A DNA stretch of 64,000 bases from Solemya velum gill symbiont (GTDB taxonomy: Bacteria > Pseudomonadota > Gammaproteobacteria > Chromatiales > Chromatiaceae): assembly GCF_000787395.1 (NCBI RefSeq), contig NZ_JRAA01000002.1, positions 372,001 through 436,000 of the forward strand, read 5' to 3'. Each line of letters begins with the position of its first letter. The first letter of the stretch is position 1. A program made the translations under genes and the position numbers. This document shows positions 10,517-20,536 of this stretch, piece by piece. Under the pieces are notes generated by a model. It did not search any database. It was not told the origin of the DNA and saw only the letters and a list, made by a program, of their open reading frames with translations.

Positions 10517-11971
10517 ATGGGCATGCAGAAGAGACTCAGGACGTGGGTAACAATTGTTTTACTTGGAGCAGCACCTCAACTACAGGCTGCTGCCGTTCCG
10601 TCTCACTTGAGCTCATTAGCCTCCGGGCTATACCGGTCACTGGATTCTGAATTCAAACAAGCTGCATCAGACAAGGAACGAGGATGGGCTATTCTGCAGG
10701 CCCAGCAGGTACTACGACAATATGGTGTACACCGTTGGGCGCAGTCAGAGATTACCCTTCCCGAGCTTGCTGATTCAATAGCAGCCTTGCTGAAGATCGA
10801 TTTAAGCAAACCAAATGAAGCGGAGGCGTTAAATCACTTTCTCTTGCAGATCAGCGAGGGAGATACCGAAGAAGCACTGGACAAACTCTATATCTCACTT
10901 GAAAGAGCTCCTTTGTCAGATGATGAACAGCGCCAATTAAGCGAGCAGTTCAATAAACTCCATAGTGACTCTTTTAGCACCATGGAAAAGAGCCATAGGC
11001 TGGGAGATTCCGAAACAGAGCCGACTGTTGACTTGATGTGGGAGCCATTTGACGGAGATTTCCAGGTCCTGGTTAAAGAGCCCGGCAGTGAATATGTCGA
11101 ACCCTACCAAGCACGTTTTCGGGCGGATACCATGCCCCACTATGATACTGACAAGAACCTCTTTTCTGTCGATGCCCAACCGGCAGCACAGCCTGTTATA
11201 CCCACTCTTGCAGAAGATCTCGAATACATTGACCGTGAAATCTATGGTGACTGGCAAACAGGCGAGGGACACCGCTGGAAAATCGTCTCCCCCGATGCAG
11301 CCGGGGAAAAGGATTTACCTGAACTGGATGACACCCTCTCATCACGCGCAGCCAGGATCACCGCTCTCGATGAAGAGATCGCCACCCTGCAAGCAAGCAA
11401 GGTTTACCAGTGGCGCAACCTGGAAACGGATGAAATAGTGAAGCAGGAGAAGTTCCGGCGCCTGAAAGAGCCGTGGTTTTACGAGGGACAGGTTTACCGG
11501 GAAGAGAACACCGAAACCGAGATAGCCCGCCTGGAAGAGGAACGGCGCCTGCTGGCAGAGCAGGAAGTACCACTGGTGCAACAACACGACCCGGTCGGTT
11601 TCGATAACGTACAACAAGAAGGTGCGACAAACATCGACATCCACGTCATTGAAGCCGGCGGCTGCAGCTACAGTTACGACCAGGCAGTCATTACCGGGAG
11701 CAGCATCCGCGCCCGCAGAACGCTGGTGCAGCAATGCTACATCATCAACCTGCCACAGACAGTGATCGACCAGCTACTGGCAAGCTGGAGCCCGCCGGAA
11801 TGGATAGAACTGGAAGCCGAGATCGATCTTGCCGGCGGTGAACTGCGCGTAGAAGGCAAGAAGTGGAGAATGCATGTCACCTACGGCAGCATGGACTACA
11901 AGGTCGGCAATATCCATACGCCCTACTCCCGCACGCTCAGCCTGTTCCGTCCACCACGCAAGGCTCCCTGA
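10517..11971 (+). CDS. Secreted protein of unknown function, member of a local three-protein family
   Basis: I do not recognise a named family. The 484-residue product has a signal peptide (hydrophobic TIVLLGAAPQLQAAA, about residues 11-26). A mostly helical region extends to about 170. A beta-rich part begins with GDWQTGEGHRWKI (about 244-256), is interrupted by a charged coiled coil (about 272-352), and resumes from about 383 with ITGSSIRARR and a W.MHVTY strand. The same landmarks (GKWKDQDGNLWTI, QSGTIRAKR, TWLVTY) occur in order at residues 199-305 of the 850-residue protein encoded at 17133, so the two share a domain. Two cysteines (C383 and C407) flank the IRAR strand and could form a disulfide. 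It ends 18 bases from the convergent 935-residue relative. Likely periplasmic or surface-located. Confidence 0.8.
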   Translation: MGMQKRLRTWVTIVLLGAAPQLQAAAVPSHLSSLASGLYRSLDSEFKQAASDKERGWAILQAQQVLRQYGVHRWAQSEITLPELADSIAALLKIDLSKPNEAEALNHFLLQISEGDTEEALDKLYISLERAPLSDDEQRQLSEQFNKLHSDSFSTMEKSHRLGDSETEPTVDLMWEPFDGDFQVLVKEPGSEYVEPYQARFRADTMPHYDTDKNLFSVDAQPAAQPVIPTLAEDLEYIDREIYGDWQTGEGHRWKIVSPDAAGEKDLPELDDTLSSRAARITALDEEIATLQASKVYQWRNLETDEIVKQEKFRRLKEPWFYEGQVYREENTETEIARLEEERRLLAEQEVPLVQQHDPVGFDNVQQEGATNIDIHVIEAGGCSYSYDQAVITGSSIRARRTLVQQCYIINLPQTVIDQLLASWSPPEWIELEAEIDLAGGELRVEGKKWRMHVTYGSMDYKVGNIHTPYSRTLSLFRPPRKAP

Positions 11972-11989
11972 GAGAACCAGTTACAGTTA

Positions 11990-14797
11990 CTAGTTCCCAC
12001 CCGGCGGTATAAGACCGATATCAAGCTCGAGGTAGGGACCACTGGCATCCTGGAGAGCACCGGCCGGAATCCTGCAGGCTGTCGTTGATCCCTGTTGGCG
12101 GCAGGGGTGTCCGCCGACTCTTGTCTCCAACACCATCTCGACCGGCGGCTCGTAGACCATGCTCACCCGCAGGCTCTCGTAATCGCGAAAAGCATTATTT
12201 CTTGCCAGGTGGAAACCGCTTTCCGGGTCGTATGCCGCCCACAGGCGATAGAGCTGGCGGCTCAGATCATTGTAGATGTCTGTCACTGCCCAGTATGCAC
12301 AGGAAGCCTGCATCCAGGCACGGTAACGTAATGCCTGCTGCATTTGCAGAAGAAAGATGTCAGACCAGATTTCCCGCTCTGCCTCCTGCAACTCGTTCTG
12401 GTACCAGCTGCGAGCCAGGCCCGTTGCCAGGCTGAAGGCGATCGAGGCCGCTGATCCGCCAACCGCCTTTCTCAGGTTGCGCGCATCACTCAGCTTGACG
12501 CGCAAACCCCTCAACCTCACTTCCTCGGCAGCGACTCTTCTGACCAGTTCATCATAGTGGGAAACAGCACTCGACCAGTTGATCTCGGCCACGCTGTCGA
12601 CCGCCGCAACCGAGTTGGGCAAGATGGCCCGCAGGCGTGACAGGGACTCCTCCCTGGCAGTTCGTGCCGCGGCCACTGCCGTCTCATCTGTTGAGCTGCG
12701 CATTGTTGCCTCGACAGCATCAAGCAGCCCGGCTGCCTCTTGCTGAACGCTGGTGACAACACGACTGGCACCAGGGCCTGAATCGTTTGCCAGCCTGCCC
12801 AGCATCTCCTGCCGCCCCCTGAGTGCAGCCCGTCTCTCCCCGATAGAGGTGCTTTCATGCATCAGCAAGCGATCCGCGCTGGAGATGCGCCTCGCCAGGT
12901 TCTCCCTTGCAGCAGTGTCGAGCTCCCGGTAAGTTAAGTGCGCAGCCTCGATACGGGCACCCACCAGGTCATAAAGGCGTTGCCGGCCAGCCTCGACGCT
13001 GCCCCTGTAATGCATCCTGGTCCCGGCATGTTCCGCTGCCGCCCTGGTTGTATTCAGCAAGGTTGATACGGCATGGTTAGGAATGTCACTGAGTCTTTGA
13101 TTGACGTTCCCGTACTCAGCAGGGACCGAAGCCGGATCGAACAGGGTGGTGACGGCCTCGCTCAAGCGAGTGTTGGTCAGGTCGCATACAGATTGCGGAT
13201 CCGGCAAGCCGTTCTCCTGGTCTTCGTGCGCCTGGTGGAACGCCTGCCGCAGGTTTGTTTCATCGTAATTACTGAAGACTACGCCATCTTCGTGTAACAG
13301 GAACTGGAGAATTGGTGTCGTGATAATCTCCACGGCCAGGCCCGCTGGCCCTCCTGTCGCAAACGAGAGCGCCAGCTCGCCTATCTTGCTACCCGCTTCT
13401 GCTGCGGCCATCTTGAGGGCGTTGCGCCACTGCAGCCAGCGAAGATATTCATTCTTGCCTGTCAGTTCATTGAAGACTTCCATGTAATCGGACTTGAAAT
13501 CTCTGCGCAGTTCAGTGGTTCTGCCCAAAAGATCCCTGACGGTGTCGAGCTGTTCTTTCAGGCCCAGTATGTCTGCGCGAAGAGCCGAAGGAATCGCTTC
13601 GTAAACGAGGCGCCTGTCAGCTGCCGCCTCGATGCGGGCCAGCTTTCTCTCCCTGTCCAGCAGCTTCTGGCGCATGGAGAGCTGGATCTTGCCGGTTTCA
13701 AGCCGTGCGATTTCCCCAACCTGGTGTTCAACCCTGCCGCTGATCAATTCATGGTCTCGGGAGATTCGCGCCAGTGCTTTTTGCGCGTCGAGCAACCTGT
13801 CGCTCGCCTCGTCGGCATCAGCCTCCAGGCGTTGCAGTGAGGCTCGCCTCTGTTGCGGGGTTTCGCTTTCCATGCGTGTCGTTATGCCCAGCTCTTCGCT
13901 CACGAGGCGAATCGCTTCGCGGATGATTTCATTCTGGCTTTTGAGGTCATCGATATTGCTGAATATCGAAGCGATAGCATCGTTATTCAGCCTATTGACG
14001 CCGTTCTGATGATCGAGAACCATGCCCTCGAGTCGCTCAATATCCGCCAGGTTGCGGCGCAGGGTCTCATAGGAGCCGCGCAAGCGGGGATGAAAATCAT
14101 CGGGAATCTCATCTTGCGGTTGTGCCTGAGGAGGGTATCGCCTGTTGGCGTAACGCTGCCATGCCGCATCATAGGCTGTCGCCAGCCTGTCCACCTCAAG
14201 CTGCTGGGCATCGAAAGCATGTTTCAGCACCGAGGCTTCGTCGATATTGGCCGCCTGCTCTTCCCGGTAGCGGGCAAGACTCCTCTCTGTGTCCGCAATC
14301 TCACTGCTGGCGTCATTTTTCGCCAGCTGGTAAGCGCGGTCATTGATTTTCGGCAGGGAGAGGTAGAGCTGGCTTCCCGGCCATGGCGTGTAGTTCCACT
14401 GGTCATTGAAAGTGGAGCCGTCGGGTTTGATGTGTTCAGTGCCGTCCGACAGGGTCAGCCTGGTAATCGCCCCCTCGTCACTGCGCTGAAGGGCAAAATG
14501 GTGACGCTTCCACTCAGGCGAATCGAAACCGGGAAAGGCGACCTGGACATCAGCCTGCAATATATCGCCCTGGATTAGTCCGCGCAGGTGCACTTGGTTC
14601 TGTGGCACGTAGGGACTGGCATTCAACTTGGTTGCAGTGACATTGCCTGCATCACTGGTCTCAAAACGGGTGAAAAAGCGAAAAGGCCCATATGCCTGGG
14701 TTGAGCCCTCCACAAGCCAGACACCGGTAACAGTGTCCGGGCCGGAAAGAGCTGCCTCGGAAGAGAGCATGAGCATGCAAAACAGGATGATACGCAT
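11990..14797 (-). CDS. Large secreted coiled-coil protein of unknown function, member of the same local family
   Basis: I chose the ATG at 14797 because it is followed directly by a signal peptide (MRIILFCMLMLSSEAALS); an in-frame ATG at 14872 would bury it. The 935-residue product starts with a beta-rich domain (TGVWLVEG, LRGLIQGDILQADVQ) that recalls the domain of the 484- and 850-residue neighbours. Long charged helices predicted as coiled coil cover about 170-480. A hydrophobic glycine-rich stretch near residues 490-520 contains ATGGPAGLAVEIITTP, and more helices follow. The C-terminal region starts with AYDPESGF near 855 and ends LELDIGLIP. The GGPAG stretch and the YDPxSGF tail are shared with the 850-residue protein. 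Four cysteines in the C-terminal third may form disulfides. No enzymatic motif was seen. Confidence 0.78.
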   Translation of the reverse strand: MRIILFCMLMLSSEAALSGPDTVTGVWLVEGSTQAYGPFRFFTRFETSDAGNVTATKLNASPYVPQNQVHLRGLIQGDILQADVQVAFPGFDSPEWKRHHFALQRSDEGAITRLTLSDGTEHIKPDGSTFNDQWNYTPWPGSQLYLSLPKINDRAYQLAKNDASSEIADTERSLARYREEQAANIDEASVLKHAFDAQQLEVDRLATAYDAAWQRYANRRYPPQAQPQDEIPDDFHPRLRGSYETLRRNLADIERLEGMVLDHQNGVNRLNNDAIASIFSNIDDLKSQNEIIREAIRLVSEELGITTRMESETPQQRRASLQRLEADADEASDRLLDAQKALARISRDHELISGRVEHQVGEIARLETGKIQLSMRQKLLDRERKLARIEAAADRRLVYEAIPSALRADILGLKEQLDTVRDLLGRTTELRRDFKSDYMEVFNELTGKNEYLRWLQWRNALKMAAAEAGSKIGELALSFATGGPAGLAVEIITTPILQFLLHEDGVVFSNYDETNLRQAFHQAHEDQENGLPDPQSVCDLTNTRLSEAVTTLFDPASVPAEYGNVNQRLSDIPNHAVSTLLNTTRAAAEHAGTRMHYRGSVEAGRQRLYDLVGARIEAAHLTYRELDTAARENLARRISSADRLLMHESTSIGERRAALRGRQEMLGRLANDSGPGASRVVTSVQQEAAGLLDAVEATMRSSTDETAVAAARTAREESLSRLRAILPNSVAAVDSVAEINWSSAVSHYDELVRRVAAEEVRLRGLRVKLSDARNLRKAVGGSAASIAFSLATGLARSWYQNELQEAEREIWSDIFLLQMQQALRYRAWMQASCAYWAVTDIYNDLSRQLYRLWAAYDPESGFHLARNNAFRDYESLRVSMVYEPPVEMVLETRVGGHPCRQQGSTTACRIPAGALQDASGPYLELDIGLIPPGGN

Positions 14798-14949
14798 AAC
14801 AGGTCCACCGGTATCCCTTACTATCAGTCTAGCAGCCAATCCCGAATGTAGAAATCCATGCTCGTGGCACATTTCCCCATGGTTTCAGGTTTCACTAACC
14901 ATGACTATACTTGAATTATAGATACCCGAGCTCATCCATAGGAAAGCCG

Positions 14950-16302
14950 ATGAATCATTTTCTCAAGAAGCTGGCGTTTCTTTCGCTGCTGGTTGCTTCC
15001 ATTGCACCAGTATCCTCTATGGCTCAAACCAACATGCTATTCATCCTAGACGGATCGAACTCCATGTGGGGACAGATCGACGGTACTGCCAAGATTGACA
15101 CCGCCAAGGATGTCCTTGCATCTCTACTGACCGGTCTGCCTGAAGGCACGCGTGCCGGCCTCATGGTGTATGGCCATCGCGACAAGAATTCCTGCGACGA
15201 TATCGAGCTGGTTTCTGCAATTGGCACCGATTCGGCAGCCTCTCTGTCAAACAAGATCAGGGGACTGACTCCGACAGGTAAGACGCCCATCGCAGCTGCC
15301 CTGAATGCCAGTGCGAGTGCATTTGCCAACCTGCAGGATGCCAATAACCATGTGATCCTGATCTCGGACGGACTAGAAACCTGTAACGGCGATCCCTGTG
15401 CTGCGGCCGCGGCGCTTGCAAAGGCAAACATCCAGCCGCGCGTTCATGTCATTGGCTTTGATGTCGGCAAGGAAGAACAGGCACAGCTTGAATGCATACC
15501 AAAAGCCGGTAACGGACGTTATTTCAATGCAAGCAATGCAAATGAACTCAAAGCGGCAGTTGCCGAAGTCAAACAAGTCGCCGAACAAAGCCTGCCTGAA
15601 CCCGAACCTGAAAAACGCATTGTTGAACTCTTCCGGGATGACTTTGACGGAACAGAGCTGAAAGAACACTGGGAGGTCATCAACCCGGACCCAGAGGCCT
15701 TCATTGTTGAAAATGGCGAACTGCTGATGGTTGGCGGCAGCCAGACACCGACACTGAATACAGGTCAGTCAGCTAACGTATTCAAGCTTACCAATGAAGT
15801 GCCAAAAGGCAACTGGACCCTGTCTGCTTCATTCAACATCGACTTCCAGACTGAGAAAGAAGCCATCTTCTTGGGGCTCTACAATACGGAGAAGGACTAC
15901 CTGGTTGTCCAGCCGATGGCCGTGCACTGCGGCAACTGGGGCAACCGTCTCTGTTTCGGCATCGAGGCGATCAAGATGTCGAATGGCGAAATCACGAGAT
16001 TCGATAAATGGCTGATACGGGAACAGGGTTTCGAAAGCTTTGTATTCGATGAAGCAGTCATGACTGTCATGCAGCCAATCGAGATGCGTATCATCAAGGA
16101 AGGGCGTAAATACCGTCCTGGAATTTTATGGCAATCGCTCAATCCCGAGACCAATGCCACTGAAGAGAAATGGGTGGAACTGGAGAACTTCACCATTTTG
16201 CGGCAAAAAGGCAAGCCGGCGATGGGCATTTACCAGAAGAGTGTTACCAACGGTGAATCTGCTGCATCGATCGACTGGATCAAAATCGAGGGGGAAGAGT
16301 AA
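14950..16302 (+). CDS. Periplasmic VWA-domain protein with C-terminal LamG-like domain
   Basis: The ATG at 14950 is preferred over an in-frame ATG at 14911 because it follows a purine-rich site and begins a clean signal peptide cleaved near SSMA. The VWA domain covers about residues 27-205. Its metal-ion-dependent adhesion site is complete: DGSNS (D34, S36, S38), a threonine in LTPTGKTP, and ISDGLETC. Cysteines in DKNSCDD, ETCNGDPC and LECIP suggest disulfides. A Pro/Glu linker (LPEPEPEK) leads to a beta-sandwich domain of about 215 residues beginning FRDDFDG. This domain is repeated as the separate protein encoded next. The protein should bind a ligand or partner through Mg2+ in the periplasm or at the surface. 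Gene order suggests an operon with the two following genes. Confidence 0.88.
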   Translation: MNHFLKKLAFLSLLVASIAPVSSMAQTNMLFILDGSNSMWGQIDGTAKIDTAKDVLASLLTGLPEGTRAGLMVYGHRDKNSCDDIELVSAIGTDSAASLSNKIRGLTPTGKTPIAAALNASASAFANLQDANNHVILISDGLETCNGDPCAAAAALAKANIQPRVHVIGFDVGKEEQAQLECIPKAGNGRYFNASNANELKAAVAEVKQVAEQSLPEPEPEKRIVELFRDDFDGTELKEHWEVINPDPEAFIVENGELLMVGGSQTPTLNTGQSANVFKLTNEVPKGNWTLSASFNIDFQTEKEAIFLGLYNTEKDYLVVQPMAVHCGNWGNRLCFGIEAIKMSNGEITRFDKWLIREQGFESFVFDEAVMTVMQPIEMRIIKEGRKYRPGILWQSLNPETNATEEKWVELENFTILRQKGKPAMGIYQKSVTNGESAASIDWIKIEGEE

Positions 16303-16324
16303 TCTTTCCGAACTGGGTGGACAC

Positions 16325-17113
16325 ATGAACACGAATTTGAACAAAATAGATAAGAGAGTGATTCCCATGCACATTATTAAATTCATTTCAGTAATCTTAC
16401 TTGCTGCAGCATGTTCTCAAATCATGGCAGCCGAGGTATTTTTCGATGACTTCGAGGGCGACGATCTGAAAGAGCACTGGGAAGTGATCAATCCCGATCC
16501 CGATGCCTTTATAGTCGAGGAAGGCAGCCTGCTGATCCTTTCCAATGGCAATACAGATCCGATTGCAACTGGAAACACTCCGAACATCCTCAAGCTGACA
16601 AATGAACTGCCAAGCGGCAACTGGGTTCTCTCAACCTCGTTCACGGCTGACTTCCAGACCGAACAGGAAGCTGTCTTCCTTGGGCTGTATACAGATAATA
16701 AAACCTATGTCATCGTCCAGCCTAGGGCCTTCCATTGCGGTAACTGGGGCAATCGTTTGTGTGTCACCGTAGAAACCATCAAGATGTCAAAAGGCAAGCC
16801 GACTACATTCAGCAAGCGACTGGTATGGGAACAGGGTTTCGAGAACTTCGTTTTCGATGAGGCGGCGGCAACCATTTCGCAACCGATAGAGATGCGCATC
16901 GCCAAGGAAGGCCGCAAGTACCGCGCAGGCATCCAGTGGAAAGTCACCAATGCCAAGACCAAGGTGACCACAGAAAAATGGATCGACCTGCCCAAGTTCA
17001 CGATTCTGCGCCAGAAAGGAAAACCGGCGGTCGGCATCTACCAAGTGAATCGCAACCAGGGTGAAACCGTTGTCAATTTCGACTGGGTCAAACTCGAGGC
17101 CGCAGCAGAGTAA
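16325..17113 (+). CDS. Secreted LamG/concanavalin-like single-domain protein, paralogue of the VWA protein C-terminus
   Basis: The product (262 residues from 16325, or 248 from the alternative ATG at 16367, which begins the signal peptide more tightly) is an exported single-domain protein. From FFDDFEGDDLKEHWEVINP onward it aligns end to end with the C-terminal domain of the upstream VWA protein. Shared landmarks are HCGNWGNRLC, REQGFE.FVFDEA, PIEMRI.KEGRKYR and FTILRQKGKPA.GIYQ. The fold is probably a concanavalin-like beta sandwich that could bind carbohydrate, but the ligand is unknown. It starts 23 bases after the VWA gene and ends 20 bases before the 850-residue family member, so the three are likely co-transcribed. 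This is a clear local domain duplication. Confidence 0.82.
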   Translation: MNTNLNKIDKRVIPMHIIKFISVILLAAACSQIMAAEVFFDDFEGDDLKEHWEVINPDPDAFIVEEGSLLILSNGNTDPIATGNTPNILKLTNELPSGNWVLSTSFTADFQTEQEAVFLGLYTDNKTYVIVQPRAFHCGNWGNRLCVTVETIKMSKGKPTTFSKRLVWEQGFENFVFDEAAATISQPIEMRIAKEGRKYRAGIQWKVTNAKTKVTTEKWIDLPKFTILRQKGKPAVGIYQVNRNQGETVVNFDWVKLEAAAE

Positions 17114-17132
17114 CCCGCTCTCACTGCCAGGC

Positions 17133-19685
17133 ATGACAGGCGTGCAGAGACTCCTTCGCAGGCCGGCCCGATTGCGCGGGCTATACCGGTTCAACCTGTT
17201 GTGGATTGCAGCTTTCATCATTCTCCTGGCGGCGTCCACTTCAGCACTAGCTGCACCTGCCCCCAAGCAACTTGTCCCCATGACTGCCGACCTGGTTCGT
17301 GCAACCAGGGATACACTGCAGCAAGGTGCAGGTGTTGATGAAGAGCACAGTGGTTACAACAAGCGCGCACTCGATATTCTGCGCAGAAATGGCCTGACAA
17401 ACTGGGGAGGTAGCTCCAGGGGTATGCAGGGCCTGGAGAGAGTGAATGGCGACAAGCCGATAAGCCATACAATCATGGGTTTTGAGCAGGGACAGCAAAT
17501 TCACATAACCTGGAACCCTGAACAGAATTCTTTCGAAATACGGATCAAGGACTATGGCAGAAAGGATCAGCCACCGTTCGAAATCAGGCTGTCGGGGACT
17601 GTGCACGAGGAGGTTGACGAGGATGGCAAGTTGGTGCGGCGATCAGTCAGGCCTTCCGATACGCCCGTCAAATCACTCAGTGCGCAGGAAATCAGGGTCG
17701 AGGCGGAACAACTTTTCCAGAGCCTGCTTGGCAAGTGGAAAGACCAGGATGGAAACCTATGGACAATCTCCGGCAAATTTTACGATTACCAAGAAAGCGT
17801 GGTTAAACTCGAGCAGCTCTTCCCGGACGGCGAGGTATTAACCTGGAACGGATTATTCCAGTCAGGAACAATCCGGGCAAAAAGAAAAGCAACGCACCTG
17901 CATGACACCAAGGAAACGCTACCGATGGCCGTGCGCCGGCAACTCATCACTAAGTGGCAGCCAAACCTCTCTCTTGAACTCAGGCTGCGAGACACTCCGG
18001 AAGACCGGTTGCTTGAAGGGGAATATCAAACCTGGCTTGTCACCTATGATTCGGATGAAAACACTGTATCCAGGGTGCATACGGAACGTTTCAAGTCACG
18101 CTTATTGACACGCATCCCTGACCACCCGAGATACACTATCGACAAATTCGAGATAACTGCGCGTGGCCTTCATTTTGACATTAACAATCTCAAAAAATTG
18201 ATAACTGAAAAGAATAGTCACAATGACTCTTCTCAGAAGCATTTCAACCTGCCCAGCTTCAAGCAAAGACTGGATGCTCTCGTGCAGAAACGCGATGCGC
18301 TCTATAACAAGATGGAGCGTTTGAGAAAGAGGGAAAAATCAGACGAGTTCTGGTCATTACAGAAGGAACTGACACCAATTGAAGGTGAAATTAATAACAT
18401 GGAGAGCAGGCTGTACAGCCATCTGAACGATACCGATAACAGGCGCAGGGAGATTGCCGATCTGCAGGACAAGCTCGATCATCTTGAGGCCAGGAAGAAG
18501 CCATTACTCGATACCATCATCCTCCATGACGAGTCAGGTGTACCGATAAGCGAATGGAAAAAATGGGTACCTGTCGAGGATATCAATCGTCGAGATAGTG
18601 AAATAATCAGACTAAAAGGTAAGCTCCGTGAACTGGGACAGATAAAAAAGGAGGCTACCAGGCGTTTTACCGATGCTGTCGATTCAACCTCAGAGGCGCT
18701 GGATGCGGTGTCAAAAAGCATCTGGAAATCAGCCCAGAGACAGGCTGTTATCGAGAGCGGTTACTACTTGTGGGATGTTGTCCAAGGCTGGAAGAAAGGC
18801 GGGCCCGCTGGTGCGCTGAGTACGGCGATGAAAACTGCTGTCGAGTCTTTTCTCTTCGACGGGGAATATGGTTTTGATTTCGCCGAGGCAGATGCGGATA
18901 AAATCAGGCGAGAGGTAGAGGAAGATTTTCATTACACACCGGAGAAGTTCGGACTGGATCCGGGCACTGCCACAAGGCAGGCATACGAGCGGGCGCTGAA
19001 GGAGAATTTCTCGAGAAATGCCCATGAAACACTGGATAAGCATATTACGACAAGGGTAAGCAAATTCCTTTCTGACAGGCTTGAAGGGGACATGCTCAGG
19101 GGAATAAGAAACGAGTTACCCATCAAGGTGTTGGAAAAACGCTCTGAAAAAGTTGTCCGGTACAACAGGCACGTTGATAACCTGAAAGCAGGATTCAATG
19201 CCAAAAATGTTTCCGGAAATCTGCTCAAAGGCCTCGCACAGGATCTCACAAAAGAGTTATTGAAAGATCTTTCCGAGCGAGAAGTCGCACGGGACTTAAC
19301 AACATATTTTCAACTGGAAATCCTCAGGCGGGTGGCCTTTTCAGCCTATGACAAGGCACTTAAACAGTATGACGAAATTGAAAACCAGTTAAGGATCAGA
19401 ACCAGGACGCAGGCGATATTAATCGATAAGTATGACCCGGATTCCGGCTTCAGGAGAACAAGTGGCCCGGGGATCGTGGAAGAGGGTAATCACTATTCAA
19501 TCAGCCTGAAGCTGCTTAACATTCCCGACAGGAGGGCAAAGGTCAAGCTTGGTACCAGGGAAGCGCTTCTGAAAGGACCCGCCGGGGAGAAGCACTATTC
19601 TGTGCAGGTGATTAAACTGAATGGATACGAACCAATTTCAGAACATATGGACTTCGTTACGCTGAAAATCGACTTCCTGGATTGA
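17133..19685 (+). CDS. Large secreted protein of unknown function, family member linking the two other secreted proteins
   Basis: I chose the ATG at 17133, 20 bases after the preceding stop; an earlier in-frame ATG at 17061 overlaps that gene. The 850-residue product has a basic N-terminus and a hydrophobic signal or anchor (about 20-41). A beta-rich domain at about 198-325 (GKWKDQDGNLWTI, NGLFQSGTIRAKR, TWLVTYD) matches the 484-residue protein. Charged coiled coil occupies about 345-560, then KKGGPAGALSTAMKTA near 590 and KYDPDSGF near 766 with a beta tail ending VTLKIDFLD, both matching the 935-residue protein. It therefore contains the shared parts of both relatives. No catalytic motif was found. 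It closes a probable three-gene operon. Confidence 0.78.
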   Translation: MTGVQRLLRRPARLRGLYRFNLLWIAAFIILLAASTSALAAPAPKQLVPMTADLVRATRDTLQQGAGVDEEHSGYNKRALDILRRNGLTNWGGSSRGMQGLERVNGDKPISHTIMGFEQGQQIHITWNPEQNSFEIRIKDYGRKDQPPFEIRLSGTVHEEVDEDGKLVRRSVRPSDTPVKSLSAQEIRVEAEQLFQSLLGKWKDQDGNLWTISGKFYDYQESVVKLEQLFPDGEVLTWNGLFQSGTIRAKRKATHLHDTKETLPMAVRRQLITKWQPNLSLELRLRDTPEDRLLEGEYQTWLVTYDSDENTVSRVHTERFKSRLLTRIPDHPRYTIDKFEITARGLHFDINNLKKLITEKNSHNDSSQKHFNLPSFKQRLDALVQKRDALYNKMERLRKREKSDEFWSLQKELTPIEGEINNMESRLYSHLNDTDNRRREIADLQDKLDHLEARKKPLLDTIILHDESGVPISEWKKWVPVEDINRRDSEIIRLKGKLRELGQIKKEATRRFTDAVDSTSEALDAVSKSIWKSAQRQAVIESGYYLWDVVQGWKKGGPAGALSTAMKTAVESFLFDGEYGFDFAEADADKIRREVEEDFHYTPEKFGLDPGTATRQAYERALKENFSRNAHETLDKHITTRVSKFLSDRLEGDMLRGIRNELPIKVLEKRSEKVVRYNRHVDNLKAGFNAKNVSGNLLKGLAQDLTKELLKDLSEREVARDLTTYFQLEILRRVAFSAYDKALKQYDEIENQLRIRTRTQAILIDKYDPDSGFRRTSGPGIVEEGNHYSISLKLLNIPDRRAKVKLGTREALLKGPAGEKHYSVQVIKLNGYEPISEHMDFVTLKIDFLD

Positions 19686-19759
19686 TTGCCAGTGAGCCAA
19701 CCATCCCGTTGATGTCGCACAGTAGCCAATACAGGAGCCTGATTGCATTTACTAATGCA

Positions 19760-20311
19760 TTACTCTTGCCAAAGAGCCGGGTCGGCAAACGTCTCTGCAC
19801 ACACCAGTTGCCCGCTAACCGATCCGATAACTCCCGGTTGAAGCTCCTGCACCATCCAGGCATCGGCATTTTCAGGCAGGATCGGATATGGCGCATCAAG
19901 CCCCCTGGTCCCAGCAGGTGAAAAACCATATCTGGGATAATAGTCAGGATGGCCGAGTACAAATACGAGTTGTGTATCACCCTCTCCCAATTGCCTGAGC
20001 CCTTCATTGATCAGTTGCCCCCCGATACCCAGTCCCTGGCATTCAGGATGTACTGCCAGGGGGGCAAGAAGTGATGAGGAGACCTTCCTGTCAAGATGCC
20101 TGATACAGGCACTTGTAAACAGAATATGTCCAACCACACTGTTATCGGCAGTTGCGACAAGCGACAAGGATGGCTGAGCAGTCGGGTCTGCCTGCAAATC
20201 AGTCACCAGCTGTGAAATCAGCTCTCCTTCATCGTTGCCAAATGCTGCCATGATGACATCTGTTATTGCCCTGCTATCCGCTTCCAGTGCCTTGCGCACT
20301 CTGTAATTCAT
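19760..20311 (-). CDS. GNAT-family N-acetyltransferase (YhbS-like)
   Basis: From the ATG at 20311 the protein has 183 residues; an upstream in-frame ATG at 20359 adds an unlikely hydrophobic extension. The acetyl-CoA binding motif is HPECQGLGIGGQLI, preceded by the LAPLAVHP strand and followed by VFVLGHPDYYPRYGF, which is typical of the YhbS/COG3153 group of small acetyltransferases. The acceptor is unknown. The gene is convergent with the large secreted-protein gene (74 bases apart) and stands alone. Confidence 0.88.
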   Translation of the reverse strand: MNYRVRKALEADSRAITDVIMAAFGNDEGELISQLVTDLQADPTAQPSLSLVATADNSVVGHILFTSACIRHLDRKVSSSLLAPLAVHPECQGLGIGGQLINEGLRQLGEGDTQLVFVLGHPDYYPRYGFSPAGTRGLDAPYPILPENADAWMVQELQPGVIGSVSGQLVCAETFADPALWQE

Positions 20312-20536
20312 CAAGATGTACCAATGATTGTGAATGAAAAAAATAGATATAAATAACAATATCTATTCATTCTACCCTTCAATGATCAGAAAGATCTTAT
20401 AACCATCAACGATGTGTCTGAATCAAGCATCAATTTTTTAGCAGAAGCAAGCTCTCTATCCCGAAATGGTATTGAAGTGCGGGATTCCGGGTTCTATATT
20501 TCCAGTGTGAGTAGGTCGACATAAGAGGAGTAGATT

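Noticed and set aside
13853-14578. Plus-strand open frame of 241 codons
   Set aside because: It is antisense to the 935-residue secreted protein; no ribosome site or family.
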